Source: Paenibacillus taichungensis
Lineage (GTDB): Bacteria; Bacillota; Bacilli; Paenibacillales; Paenibacillaceae
Direction: 5' to 3'
Assembly: GCF_013359905.1 (NCBI RefSeq)
Contig: NZ_JABMCC010000121.1
Coordinates: 930,001-994,000 of the forward strand
DNA length: 64,000 nucleotides
Part shown: positions 6,807 to 15,773 of the stretch, piece by piece
How the letters are laid out: each line of letters opens with the position of its first letter
Position numbering within the stretch: the first letter of the stretch is position 1
Translations under genes and position numbers: made by a program
The notes under the pieces: generated by a model
Seen by the model: the letters and a program-made list of their open reading frames with translations, nothing else
What the model was told of the DNA's origin: nothing
Database searches by the model: none

Positions 6807-8933
6807 ATGAAGGCTAATCAGCAAGATCAGAGAAAAATAGGTTGGGTCGCAATAGGCGGCTTATTGTGTTTCCTCGCAAGTCAATGGTTTCGTTCCTCCG
6901 CAAGCTCTGATCTGATCATATCGGGTTACCCGGTTTTGACACTCTTGGGTGGCTTCGCTGCAGCAGCGGCCTGTATCGGCATTTATAATCAAAGCTGGTT
7001 ATTTCAGACTCAAAGACTGACCCTCCGTAGGGTCCTCATGACTACGTTATTTTTATTGATTGGTTTGTTTGAGTTGGTTCACATCGTTTCTTTTGCCGAA
7101 GAAATGCCAAATGGGGCGATGGTGGAATCGGAATTCTCGCTGAAGATGATTTCGCTTGGATCTCTTGTTTGTGCGGCAGGTTTGCTGTTCATATATGCAG
7201 TCAACGAGAGGGAAATTGCGTTACCACGCAAATTTTTAATTTTCAGTGGAACACTCGGTATTTTTATTGTTTTGTATACAGTTGCAATTCAGGAATGGGC
7301 TATACTGCCGAACTTGTTGGAGGGGAATGTGCTTGGTGGCATGTTTACCCGAATTCATTTTCTGATCGGAATGCTGTATGGCGTGACTGCGGTCGTGTTA
7401 TTCGTTCAATGGAAAAAAGGCAAAGATGGTGATCTGCCTACCATTCTTTGTGCAATCCTTTGTTTTTTCTTTGGGGAATGTTACTTTGTCTCTGCTACGA
7501 AGATTAATGATCTCAATCTGTTGCTAGGTCTGTTAAGTGATTGTTTGGGCTATTTCTTCATCCAGAAGGGACTGTATTCGTCTGTGGTAGATACGCCTTT
7601 CCTGAAACAGCAGGTGGCGGAAGCGAAAATGAACTTTATTGCTCACCATGATGATGTGACAGGGCTGCCGAATCGCCGTCGTCTTTCTCAGCGACTGAAA
7701 GTGATGATGAATGCAGCTATGGTAGAGGAGCAGCTTGTCGGTGTCTTGGTATTGAATATCAACCGGTTCAAAACGATTAATGATTCATTAGGCCAACAAG
7801 CGGCTAACCGTGTGCTTCGTCAGGTAGGACAGCGTCTGAAGCATTCTTCGCTCCCGGGAGAGGAAGTGTTCGGACTAGGAAGAGACGAGTTCGTATTGAC
7901 AATGACAGACTTCTGCACAACAGATACGGCGTTGCGGCGGACAAGATCGATCTTACAACTGTTCGAAAAACCTGTAACGGTGGATGGGAACGAGTATCAT
8001 CTTACGTTGGGTATTGGTATGGCGATATTCCCGCATGACGGAGACACACCGGAAGAGATCATCCAGAATGCGGATACGGCGCTGCATAATGCCAAAGAGC
8101 AAGGAATAGAGCTAAACCGATATGCCCATGCGATGCAGATGAAAGCCCAGGAGCGTTTGCAGCTTGAGAATGATTTGCGCAAAGCATTGGATCGTGGGCA
8201 GTTCTATCTTGTTTATCAGCCGCAGGTTAATCTGGCGAGTGGGTTGATTGTGGGTATGGAGGCTTTGGTGCGTTGGCAGCATCCGCTGAGAGGCTCAGTA
8301 TCCCCTGGGGAATTTATTCCTCTTGCTGAGGAGAGCGGGCTGATCGTGCCGCTGGGAGAATGGGTATTGCGTGAGGCCTGTGCACAGAACAAGCGCTGGC
8401 AAGAAGCAGGTTATCGCAAGCTTTGTGTGTCGGTTAACCTGTCCATGAGACAATTCAGGCATTCCCATCTGCTGGACAACATCAGCGGTATTCTCAAAGA
8501 GACAGGCTTGGAACCTGTGTGGCTTGAACTCGAGATTACGGAGAGCATGACGTTTGACAAGGATCGTGCGTTTGAGCAGTTGCGCAAGATTAAGGAAATT
8601 GGTGTGCACATTAGTATTGATGATTTTGGCACCGGGTACAGTTCACTGCACTATTTGAAAGATCTTCCGATTGACCGCCTCAAGATTGACCGTTCCTTTG
8701 TCAATGAAGTGATGGAGGACAGCAATAACGCGGCAATTGTGTCGACCATTACGTCGATGGCTCATCACCTGCAGTTGAAAGTGACTGCTGAGGGCGTTGA
8801 AAATGAGGACCAGCTTTCATTTCTTCGTGATCAGCATTGTCATGAGGCTCAAGGGTACTTTTTCAGCAAACCGATTGTGGCAGCCGATTTTGAAAAAAAG
8901 TTTTTGAGAGATGTGGATAAACCCACGGGGTAA
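6807..8933 (+). CDS. Membrane-bound GGDEF-EAL protein, probable cyclic-di-GMP phosphodiesterase
   Basis: This 708-residue protein starts with about seven membrane segments (residues 12-255), a likely integral sensory domain. A GGDEF domain (275-435) follows, in which the signature is GRDEF (358-362) and the first metal-binding motif reads NINRFKTIND rather than DxDxFK, so cyclase activity is unlikely. The EAL domain (450-700) looks intact: EAL (485-487), NLSMRQF, ELEITES, DDFGTGYSSL (605-614), KIDRSF, AEGVEN and QGY. The expected activity is hydrolysis of cyclic di-GMP at the membrane, with the GGDEF part as a possible GTP-binding regulatory module. ATG is preceded by GGGAAGGA. A terminator follows, so it is monocistronic. 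Confidence 0.92.
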   Translation: MKANQQDQRKIGWVAIGGLLCFLASQWFRSSASSDLIISGYPVLTLLGGFAAAAACIGIYNQSWLFQTQRLTLRRVLMTTLFLLIGLFELVHIVSFAEEMPNGAMVESEFSLKMISLGSLVCAAGLLFIYAVNEREIALPRKFLIFSGTLGIFIVLYTVAIQEWAILPNLLEGNVLGGMFTRIHFLIGMLYGVTAVVLFVQWKKGKDGDLPTILCAILCFFFGECYFVSATKINDLNLLLGLLSDCLGYFFIQKGLYSSVVDTPFLKQQVAEAKMNFIAHHDDVTGLPNRRRLSQRLKVMMNAAMVEEQLVGVLVLNINRFKTINDSLGQQAANRVLRQVGQRLKHSSLPGEEVFGLGRDEFVLTMTDFCTTDTALRRTRSILQLFEKPVTVDGNEYHLTLGIGMAIFPHDGDTPEEIIQNADTALHNAKEQGIELNRYAHAMQMKAQERLQLENDLRKALDRGQFYLVYQPQVNLASGLIVGMEALVRWQHPLRGSVSPGEFIPLAEESGLIVPLGEWVLREACAQNKRWQEAGYRKLCVSVNLSMRQFRHSHLLDNISGILKETGLEPVWLELEITESMTFDKDRAFEQLRKIKEIGVHISIDDFGTGYSSLHYLKDLPIDRLKIDRSFVNEVMEDSNNAAIVSTITSMAHHLQLKVTAEGVENEDQLSFLRDQHCHEAQGYFFSKPIVAADFEKKFLRDVDKPTG

Positions 8934-8937
8934 GGAT

Positions 8938-8973
8938 AGACAGGGGCGTGGACACGCTTCTGTCTTGTTTTGT
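8938..8973 (+). terminator. Terminator of the GGDEF-EAL gene
   Basis: AGACAGGGGCGTG pairs with CACGCTTCTGTCT (with G-T pairs), followed by TGTTTTGTTT. Confidence 0.7.
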
Positions 8974-9007
8974 TTCGAAAGGATAGAGGGAAAATGGTAA
9001 AAAGAAG

Positions 9008-9036
9008 TTGCAAGCGTTGGATGATCATGGTATATT
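9008..9036 (+). promoter_or_regulatory. tRNA operon promoter
   Basis: TTGCAA (9008-9013), 17-base spacer, TATATT (9031-9036), about 40 bases before tRNA-Pro. Confidence 0.75.
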
Positions 9037-9075
9037 AATTTTGTGAAATTCATGTTAATGTTCCTCGGAACTTGA

Positions 9076-9149
9076 CGGGACGTAGCTCAGCTTGGTAGAG
9101 CACCTGGTTTGGGACCAGGGGGTCGCATGTTCAAATCGTGTCGTCCCGA
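9076..9149 (+). tRNA. tRNA-Pro(TGG)
   Basis: A 74-base cloverleaf: acceptor CGGGACG pairs with CGTCCCG. The anticodon arm is CCTGG-TTTGGGA-CCAGG with anticodon TGG, and the T-loop contains TTCAAAT. The discriminator is A and no CCA is encoded. It is co-transcribed with the glycine tRNA twelve bases downstream. Confidence 0.97.
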
Positions 9150-9160
9150 TCGTCATTCGC

Positions 9161-9231
9161 GCGGGTGTAGTTCAATGGTAGAACTTTAGCCTTCCAAGCT
9201 AATAGCGTGGGTTCGATTCCCATCACCCGCT
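9161..9231 (+). tRNA. tRNA-Gly(TCC)
   Basis: A 71-base cloverleaf: acceptor GCGGGTG pairs with CACCCGC. The anticodon arm is TTAGC-CTTCCAA-GCTAA with anticodon TCC, and the T-loop is TTCGATT. The discriminator is T and no CCA is encoded. Confidence 0.97.
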
Positions 9232-9251
9232 TAACTAATGTAACACTTGAA

Positions 9252-9277
9252 ACCCTTGTGAAAACAAGGTTTTTTTC
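9252..9277 (+). terminator. Terminator of the tRNA pair
   Basis: CCTTGT-GAAA-ACAAGG followed by eight T residues, twenty bases after tRNA-Gly. Confidence 0.85.
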
Positions 9278-9351
9278 TTTTTCTAGAAGTTAGTTAGTGT
9301 ATTTTAAGTCATGTTTGAGTGGAGAATATCATGGCGCTGAATTGAAAACCT

Positions 9352-9379
9352 TTGCTTTTTCCCCATCATCTGGTACAAT
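9352..9379 (+). promoter_or_regulatory. Promoter of the ABC-F leader
   Basis: TTGCTT (9352-9357), 16-base spacer, TACAAT (9374-9379). It gives a leader of about 335 bases before the ABC-F start codon. Confidence 0.6.
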
Positions 9380-9518
9380 AACGGAGAAATTGATACTACA
9401 CATGAATGAGAGGTAACCATACGTCCCATGAAGTAAAACACATGAATTCAACCCCAGTAACTGCAGAGAGTTTATGACGCAGTCAGCCAAAAAGCGGCTG
9501 AGCAATGAGGGGATTCGT

Positions 9519-9575
9519 GTGTCCAAATTCAGCTATGGGATCAGGTATGGAAACAGGCAGGCTGTTCTGGCTTAG
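9519..9575 (+). CDS. Candidate 18-residue regulatory leader peptide upstream of the ABC-F gene
   Basis: GTG at 9519 lies six bases after GAGGGG (9507-9512), the best ribosome binding site in the leader. It encodes MSKFSYGIRYGNRQAVLA and stops at 9573-9575, a few bases before a set of mutually exclusive hairpins. A longer in-frame start exists at ATG 9474, overlapping the stop of an 11-codon frame from 9442 (ATGA overlap). Such peptides sit in front of many antibiotic-resistance ABC-F and erm genes, where a drug-stalled ribosome changes RNA folding. Here that role is inferred from layout only. Confidence 0.5.
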   Translation: MSKFSYGIRYGNRQAVLA

Positions 9576-9582
9576 CTTGTGT

Positions 9583-9697
9583 ATACCCTTTTAAGGGTTC
9601 TTTGTTCATACCGTGGGGTATCTTATGCTTGTTTTTTGACGCTTTATCCAATCCTGAATTGCCAGACCGCCGGCTGATGCCAGCGGTTTTTTTTATT
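9583..9697 (+). promoter_or_regulatory. Attenuator-like hairpins and terminator before the ABC-F gene
   Basis: Three overlapping pairings are possible: ACCC(9585-9588)/GGGT(9595-9598), ATACC(9608-9612)/GGTAT(9617-9621), and ATACCC(9583-9588)/GGGTAT(9616-9621). A T-run follows (9632-9637). A second hairpin, ACCGC-C-GGC/GCC-A-GCGGT (9666-9687), runs into eight T residues only about 27 bases before the start codon of the ABC-F gene. A strong terminator placed just before a gene it precedes is the hallmark of attenuation. Confidence 0.6.
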
Positions 9698-9723
9698 TTG
9701 AATTGCAGGAAGGATGAGGCCTC

Positions 9724-11616
9724 ATGATGACAATGGTACGCCTACATGAAGTATCGAAAGAGTGGAACGGGAATGAGTTGTTTGCAGGATTAAATCTTGA
9801 AATAAATGAAGGTGAGCGGCTAGCCATTCTAGGTCGCAACGGCTGTGGCAAGACCACCTTATTAAGCATCATTCTTGGAGAAGAAGAGGGTGGCGGACGC
9901 ATCGAACGTCACATTCCGCAGCAGGAGTGGGGTTTCATGCGCCAGCGCTCATTGATCAAGCCTGAGATGAATGTGCTTGATGCTGTCCGACAGGAAAGTG
10001 GACGGATTTACGAGGTGAAGCGGGACCTGGAATTACTGGAACAACGGATGAGCAACAGTGGAGCGGCAGATGAGCAGCGGCTGCTCGAAGCTTATACGAT
10101 AGCGATGGAGCAATATGAGCAATTGAACGGGTATATGTGGGAGACTGAGGTAGAGAAGGTACTGACGCGTCTGGGGTTATCGTCGGAACATTGGAATCGG
10201 CCGTATCATTCTTTGAGTGGTGGGCAAAAAACGAAGGCCCGTCTCGCAGGATTACTGGTCAGTAAACCCAAATTTCTGATTTTGGATGAACCGACGAATC
10301 ATCTGGATGAAGAGAGCATGCGCTGGCTTGAAGAATGGCTTTCCGCCTATGCTGGAACATTGTTGTTTGTTTCTCATGACCGGACCTTTATTGATCAGGT
10401 CGCAACGGGTGTCATTGAGTTTAGTCCGGATGCACTGACCAAATATAAAGGCGGTTACACGGATTACAAAGGGCATAAGGAACGCGAATTACGTGAGCAG
10501 GAAGCAACCTATCGCAAGCAGGAGCTGGAACGGAAAGCGCTAGAAGAGACGATCCGCAATTATCAGCAGTGGTTTCATCAGGCTCATAATTCAGCAAGCG
10601 ATGTGGAAGTGAAAATAACTCAGAGCTTTTACAAAGCGAAAGCCAACAAGAACATTTCCCGCTACCATGCCAAGCAAAAGCAACTGGAGCGCCTGGAGAA
10701 AGAACGCGTGGATAAACCCCGCGAAACTGCAAAATTGAACATGGAGCTGCAAGTGAACACGCTGGCTGCCCGCCAACTCTTTGCACTGGAAGACGTTAGC
10801 TTTGCTTATCCGGGGAGCCAGACATTGCTTCACCATATCCGGATTGCTGTCGAACGTGGAGATCGTCTTGCCGTACGTGGTTCGAATGGCACAGGCAAGA
10901 CGACACTGCTCAAACTGATGATTGGAGAGCTGGAACCATCCCAGGGCAAAGTGACACGACATCCACAACTGAAGGTCGGTTATTTTTCGCAAGAGCTTGA
11001 GGGGTTACCGGAAAGTGAGATACTACTGGATAGTTTGCTCAGTCTTCCATCCATGACACAAAGTGCTGCACGTACCATTCTCGGATGCTTTTTGTTCTCA
11101 AGAGATGATGTGTTCAAGCGTATTGGGGATCTAAGCATGGGAGAGAAGTGCAGAGTTGCATTCCTACGGTTGTATTTCGGAGGATCTAACGTGCTAGTGC
11201 TGGATGAACCGACCAATTATCTGGATATTGACACACAGGAAGTGATGGAGAATATATTGAAGCAGGCATCCGGAGCACTGGTGCTCGTATCCCATGACCG
11301 CATGTTGACCAAAGTACTCGCCAGCCGCTTGCTTGATTTAGAACCCGGCGGGAAGGCTACACTGTATGAAGGTGGAGTGGAGGATTGGGAGCAATCCATT
11401 AAATTGCGAGAGTCCGCCCTTGAGGTTCGGGAGTCAGATGATGAACGGTTGCGGCTTGAAATGCGTTTATCCGAGTTATTATCTCCTATGAACAGTGCGG
11501 GCAATGATGTGTTGACTAAGCCTGATGATGTAATTGAACGGGCGGCTGAAGTTGCCGAGGTTCGCGAAATTCAGCGTCGTTTGAAACAGTTGCACGAGCT
11601 GCGAAAACATAAGTAA
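9724..11616 (+). CDS. ABC-F family ATPase, possible ribosome-protection (antibiotic resistance) type
   Basis: This 630-residue soluble protein has two ABC ATPase domains and no membrane segments. The first has Walker A GRNGCGKT, signature LSGGQ and LILDEPTNHLD; the second has GSNGTGKT, signature LSMGE and LVLDEPTNYLD; both have SHDR switches. They are joined by a charged helical linker (about residues 250-340) of the kind that reaches the peptidyl-transferase centre from the ribosomal E site. A basic coiled tail follows the second domain. ABC-F proteins bind ribosomes; some are housekeeping translation factors and others dislodge macrolides, lincosamides, streptogramins or pleuromutilins. The inducible-looking leader upstream favours the second kind, but drug specificity cannot be read from sequence. 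ATG follows GGAAGGATGAGG. Confidence 0.9.
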   Translation: MMTMVRLHEVSKEWNGNELFAGLNLEINEGERLAILGRNGCGKTTLLSIILGEEEGGGRIERHIPQQEWGFMRQRSLIKPEMNVLDAVRQESGRIYEVKRDLELLEQRMSNSGAADEQRLLEAYTIAMEQYEQLNGYMWETEVEKVLTRLGLSSEHWNRPYHSLSGGQKTKARLAGLLVSKPKFLILDEPTNHLDEESMRWLEEWLSAYAGTLLFVSHDRTFIDQVATGVIEFSPDALTKYKGGYTDYKGHKERELREQEATYRKQELERKALEETIRNYQQWFHQAHNSASDVEVKITQSFYKAKANKNISRYHAKQKQLERLEKERVDKPRETAKLNMELQVNTLAARQLFALEDVSFAYPGSQTLLHHIRIAVERGDRLAVRGSNGTGKTTLLKLMIGELEPSQGKVTRHPQLKVGYFSQELEGLPESEILLDSLLSLPSMTQSAARTILGCFLFSRDDVFKRIGDLSMGEKCRVAFLRLYFGGSNVLVLDEPTNYLDIDTQEVMENILKQASGALVLVSHDRMLTKVLASRLLDLEPGGKATLYEGGVEDWEQSIKLRESALEVRESDDERLRLEMRLSELLSPMNSAGNDVLTKPDDVIERAAEVAEVREIQRRLKQLHELRKHK

Positions 11617-11680
11617 TCTATTGATGAAGCTTATGCTGTTTTACTTTTTGGCTTAACGTTTGAACATGTGGCTTTACGGC

Positions 11681-11709
11681 TTGCTATTTCGAGCGATTTT
11701 GCATATAAT
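11681..11709 (+). promoter_or_regulatory. Promoter of the pheST T-box operon
   Basis: TTGCTA (11681-11686), 17-base spacer, TATAAT (11704-11709), about 40 bases upstream of the T-box. Confidence 0.75.
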
Positions 11710-11748
11710 AATGGACGATCATCAGTAAATTTGAAGGTTTATCTGACA

Positions 11749-12040
11749 TGTAAACGTGATGATGGAGACAAGTAAGCAGTGCCTCTGTACAGGGAGGAAG
11801 CGCCGTAGATTGAGAGCGCTTCTGTAGAACAAGGCTGCTGAAATTCACTCCGGAGCGGTTCCCTGAACCAAATCTTGCGATACATCGCAAGAGTCAGTAG
11901 GGGGTAACGGTTAACGGTCGTTATTCCGTATAGAGTGAGGCAAACATGTTGCAGGCCGGAAGGGCCGGGCAGTACTGAATGTCTAACAAGGGTGGTACCA
12001 CGGTCTTTTCGTCCCTTCAGGGGAGAGAAGGCCTTTTTTT
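11749..12040 (+). ncRNA. T-box leader (tRNA-Phe sensing) of pheST
   Basis: Stem I opens with GGAGACAAGTA and returns with GCTGCTGAAATTCACTCC, placing the specifier codon TTC (Phe) at 11844-11846 just before the closing CTCC. The conserved T-box AAGGGTGGTACCACGG is at 11988-12003, and the terminator (GGTCTTTTCGTCCC paired with GGGGAGAGAAGGCC and a T-run) ends at about 12040. Uncharged tRNA-Phe is expected to bind and stabilise the antiterminator, switching on the synthetase genes. Confidence 0.93.
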
Positions 12041-12074
12041 GTTGCATTTAACCACATAAAGGGGGCATTTACAC

Positions 12075-13109
12075 ATGAAAGAACGTTTGGAAGCATTAAA
12101 GATCGAAGCGCTGGAGCAACTGTCTGGCGTGAACGATCCACAGACGCTGAGTGATCTGCGTGTAAAGTATTTGGGGAAAAAGGGTGCATTAACCGAGATT
12201 TTGCGCGGCATGGGTGCGCTTAGTGCAGAGGAACGTCCGGTGATTGGTCAGGTTGCCAATGATGTTCGCGGCGCGATTGAAGAAGTCATTGATAGCAAGC
12301 AGGAGCAGTTCCAGAAGGAAGAGACGGCGAAACGTCTGCAATCCGAAAAAATTGATGTGACCCTGCCAGGACGTCGCGGACGTCAAGGCGGACTGCACCC
12401 ACTGACCAAAGTGGTACAGGAAATTGAAGATATTTTCATCGGTATGGGATACCGCGTAGCGGAAGGTCCTGAGGTTGAAATGGATTATTACAACTTCGAA
12501 GCACTGAACCTGCCGAAGAACCACCCGGCGCGTGATATGCAGGATTCTTTCTATGTAACAGAAGACCTGTTGATGCGTACGCATACGTCTCCGGTTCAGG
12601 TTCGCACGATGCAAAGCATGAAAGGTGAAGTGCCTGTTAAAGTCATCTGTCCGGGTAAAGTATACCGTCGGGACGATGATGATGCGACGCATTCGTTCCA
12701 GTTCAATCAGGTTGAAGGTTTGGTTATTAGCGAGAACATTCGCATGAGTGACCTGAAAGGTACCTTGCTGCAATTCGTACGCGAAATGTTCGGTTCACAC
12801 ACCGAGATTCGTCTGCGTCCAAGCTTCTTCCCGTTCACAGAGCCAAGTGCTGAAGTGGATGTGACTTGTGTGCAATGTGGTGGCAGTGGCTGCCGTGTAT
12901 GTAAACAGACAGGTTGGCTTGAGATTTTGGGCGGCGGTATGGTTCACCCGAAAGTACTCGAGATGGGCGGTTATGATCCGGAGAAATACAGTGGGTTTGC
13001 ATTCGGAATGGGCGTAGAACGTATCGCCATGCTGAAATATGGCATTGATGACATTCGTCATTTCTACAACAGTGATATGGCGTTCCTGAAACAATTCGGA
13101 CGACTGTAA
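12075..13109 (+). CDS. pheS: Phenylalanine-tRNA ligase alpha subunit
   Basis: This 344-residue class II synthetase subunit charges tRNA-Phe as an alpha2beta2 tetramer with PheT. An N-terminal coiled coil (about residues 1-90) is followed by the catalytic core: motif 2 region RTHTSPVQVRTM and KVYRRDDDDATHSFQFNQVEG, and motif 3 GFAFGMGVERIAMLKYGI near the C-terminus. Four cysteines (CVQCGGSGCRVC) form a small cluster before motif 3. Length matches the bacterial family. AAAGGGGG lies nine bases before the ATG. It is the first gene after the T-box, and pheT follows after 72 bases. Confidence 0.97.
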   Translation: MKERLEALKIEALEQLSGVNDPQTLSDLRVKYLGKKGALTEILRGMGALSAEERPVIGQVANDVRGAIEEVIDSKQEQFQKEETAKRLQSEKIDVTLPGRRGRQGGLHPLTKVVQEIEDIFIGMGYRVAEGPEVEMDYYNFEALNLPKNHPARDMQDSFYVTEDLLMRTHTSPVQVRTMQSMKGEVPVKVICPGKVYRRDDDDATHSFQFNQVEGLVISENIRMSDLKGTLLQFVREMFGSHTEIRLRPSFFPFTEPSAEVDVTCVQCGGSGCRVCKQTGWLEILGGGMVHPKVLEMGGYDPEKYSGFAFGMGVERIAMLKYGIDDIRHFYNSDMAFLKQFGRL

Positions 13110-13181
13110 TTACCGAAGTAGCATACAGGGCGAACGCCCGTCATTTGCAATACCAATTCATAGATTAGGAAGTGAACGTCC

Positions 13182-15635
13182 ATGAGAGTATCGACAGATT
13201 GGCTGTCTGATTATATCGCGCTGGAAGGCGTGGAACCGCAGGAGTTGGCAGAGAAATTCACCCGTGCGGGGATTGAGATTGATGTAGTGGAGAACCGGAA
13301 CCAGGGCGTAAACAAAGTGGTTGTTGGTTACGTGAAGAGTAAGGAGAAACACCCTGACGCTGATAAGCTGAATGTATGTGTGATTGATGCTGGACAGGAA
13401 GAAGATCTGCAAATCGTATGTGGTGCGAAAAATGTGGATGCCGGTCAAAAGGTAGTCGTTGCCCTGGTAGGAGCGAAGCTCCCTGGTGGACTCGATATCA
13501 AAAAAGCCAAGCTGCGCGGCGTTGTATCCCTTGGCATGATCTGCTCTGCGAAAGAACTGGGCATGAACGACAAGTTGCTGCCGAAGGACCAACAGGAAGG
13601 CATTCTCGTATTGCCGGCACAAACGGAAATTGGCACACCAATCAGCCAAGTGCTTGGTCTCGACGATCATGTTCTTGAACTGGACCTGACACCGAACCGC
13701 TCCGACTGTTTGAGCATGCTGGGTGCTGCTTATGAAGTAGGTGCAATTCTCGGTCGTGAAGTGAAACTGCCTGATCCAACTCAAAAGTTGGTGGAAATCG
13801 GTGATGCGGCTGCGAATCATATCTCGGTTGAGATTACGGCTGGCGAACAATGCAGTCATTATGCAGCTCGCTATGTAACTGGGATCAAGCTGGGAGCTTC
13901 CCCGCAGTGGATGCAAAACCGTTTGATGGCCGCTGGCATCCGTCCGATCAATAATATCGTTGACATCACGAACTATGTCATGCTGGAATACGGACAGCCG
14001 CTGCATGCTTTTGATGCAGATAAGCTGGAGAAGGGCCACATTGAAGTGCGAATGGCCAAAGAAGGCGAAACGATCGTGACGTTGGATAGCCAAGAGCGCA
14101 AGCTGGAGCCGCATATGCTGCTCATTACGGATGGCGTAAAACCGGTAGCCATCGCAGGTGTTATGGGTGGCGAGAATTCCGAGGTAACGGAAACTACAGT
14201 GAATCTGTTGCTGGAATCCGCCAAGTTCGACGGTGGAACCGTTCGGAAAACGTCGCGCCAACTGGGGCTGCGTTCCGAAGCAAGCATGCGTTTTGAGAAA
14301 GAAGTCGATCCGGCTGCTGTCATTACGGCATTGAACCGTGCGGCTGAATTGATCCAGCGTTATGCGGAAGGCGAAGTTCATCAAGGGATCGTGGAAGCTG
14401 GAACAGCCGCAGCGGATAAACATGTTGTGCAGCTGTCGCTGGATAAACTGAATCGCTATCTGGGAACTGAGTTGTCCCTGCTTGAAGTGAAAACCATTTT
14501 CGCTCGTTTGCACTTTGCGTGTGGTGATGCGCAGCAGGGCTTGCTTGATGTTGAAGTGCCTAGCCGCAGAGGGGATATTACACTTGATGTGGATCTGTTT
14601 GAAGAGATTGCTCGTCTGTACGGATACGACAATATTCCAACTACTTTGATCGAAGGACCAACAACACCGGGTGCATATACACGTTCGCAAGCAATGCGTC
14701 GTACCATTCGTGGCCTGTTTGCAGGTAGTGGCTGGCAGGAAATGATCAGCTATTCATTCGTACACCCAGATAAAGTATCTTTGTTCCCTGCTCTAACAGA
14801 AGGTAGTAAAGCCGTGAAGTTGGCTATGCCAATGAGTGAGGACCGCAGCGTGCTTCGTAAGAGCATCTTGCCTCAAATGCTGGATGCAACGGTGTATAAC
14901 ATGAACCGCAAACATGATTCACTAGCTGTATTTGAAGTAGGCAGTGTGTTCTTCACTGAAGAAGAAAAGCTGACGAAGCAACCGCATGAGATTCCGGTTC
15001 TGAGCTTGTTGCTTACCGGAAATCGTGCATCCCAGCAGTGGAATGTGGGAGCAGAGAAAGTGGACTTCTTCGATCTGAAAGGTGCACTTGAGAACCTGTT
15101 CGCCTATGTGGGCCTGGAGCAGCGCATTCGCCTGGTAGCAAACAGCCCAGAAGGCTTCCATCCTGGTCGTTCCGCATCGGTATACCTTGAAGCAAAAGAT
15201 GGCGGAGAGAGCAAACTGATTGGTACGATGGGTCAATTGCATCCTGAACTGCAACAGCAATATGATTTGAACGATGTATATCTCGCAGAGATCGGGCTTG
15301 AAGCGATCTATAGTGAAGCGGATGCGGATATCCGTTATCGTGAGCTTCCACGATTCCCGGCAGTTGAGCGAGATATCGCGGTTGTTGTGAGTAAAGATAT
15401 CGAAGCTGGGGATATGCTGCGTTCGATTCGTGAATCTGCTGGCGAACTGTTGCAAACTGTACAGGTATTCGACGTGTTCACAGGCAGCAAGTTAGGTGAA
15501 GACAAGAAGAGCGTAGCGATGGCTCTCGTTTATCGCAACCGTGAACGCACATTGACGGATGAGGAAATTACTGAGGTTCATGCTCGTGTTGTTGCTCGTC
15601 TGGAGGAGCAATTTGGAGCCGAATTGCGTAAATAG
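13182..15635 (+). CDS. pheT: Phenylalanine-tRNA ligase beta subunit
   Basis: This 817-residue protein is the full-length beta subunit. It has an EMAP/tRNA-binding domain (about residues 40-150, VVVGYVKSKEKHPDADKLNVC), the B3/B4 editing domain with NPNRSDC-like LTPNRSDCLSM, the B5 domain, a catalytic-like domain, and a C-terminal ferredoxin-like anticodon-binding domain (PRFPAVERDIAVVV). It hydrolyses Tyr-tRNA-Phe and positions the tRNA. AGGAAGTGA precedes the ATG. It is co-transcribed with pheS and ended by the terminator at 15680-15726. Confidence 0.97.
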   Translation: MRVSTDWLSDYIALEGVEPQELAEKFTRAGIEIDVVENRNQGVNKVVVGYVKSKEKHPDADKLNVCVIDAGQEEDLQIVCGAKNVDAGQKVVVALVGAKLPGGLDIKKAKLRGVVSLGMICSAKELGMNDKLLPKDQQEGILVLPAQTEIGTPISQVLGLDDHVLELDLTPNRSDCLSMLGAAYEVGAILGREVKLPDPTQKLVEIGDAAANHISVEITAGEQCSHYAARYVTGIKLGASPQWMQNRLMAAGIRPINNIVDITNYVMLEYGQPLHAFDADKLEKGHIEVRMAKEGETIVTLDSQERKLEPHMLLITDGVKPVAIAGVMGGENSEVTETTVNLLLESAKFDGGTVRKTSRQLGLRSEASMRFEKEVDPAAVITALNRAAELIQRYAEGEVHQGIVEAGTAAADKHVVQLSLDKLNRYLGTELSLLEVKTIFARLHFACGDAQQGLLDVEVPSRRGDITLDVDLFEEIARLYGYDNIPTTLIEGPTTPGAYTRSQAMRRTIRGLFAGSGWQEMISYSFVHPDKVSLFPALTEGSKAVKLAMPMSEDRSVLRKSILPQMLDATVYNMNRKHDSLAVFEVGSVFFTEEEKLTKQPHEIPVLSLLLTGNRASQQWNVGAEKVDFFDLKGALENLFAYVGLEQRIRLVANSPEGFHPGRSASVYLEAKDGGESKLIGTMGQLHPELQQQYDLNDVYLAEIGLEAIYSEADADIRYRELPRFPAVERDIAVVVSKDIEAGDMLRSIRESAGELLQTVQVFDVFTGSKLGEDKKSVAMALVYRNRERTLTDEEITEVHARVVARLEEQFGAELRK

Positions 15636-15679
15636 AACATAAGTCAATTTTTTGAACAAAGATTAGCAGGAATTGCTTG

Positions 15680-15726
15680 AAGTCACATCGAATCCTTAGC
15701 ATTAGAGGATCGATGTGACTTTTTTT
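15680..15726 (+). terminator. Terminator of the pheST operon
   Basis: AAGTCACATCGA with TCCT pairs with AGGA and TCGATGTGACTT, followed by T residues. Confidence 0.9.
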
Positions 15727-15773
15727 GTTTTACAGCTTAGAATCAACATACAGACTTTAAGGAGGGCACAACT

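Noticed and set aside
12189..12773. 194-codon open frame antisense to pheS
   Set aside because: Shadow frame without start signals or recognisable motifs.
13158..14690. 510-codon open frame antisense to pheT
   Set aside because: Shadow of a codon-biased gene on the other strand; no ribosome binding site, composition Cys/His/Phe-rich and unlike a protein, and pheT is beyond doubt.
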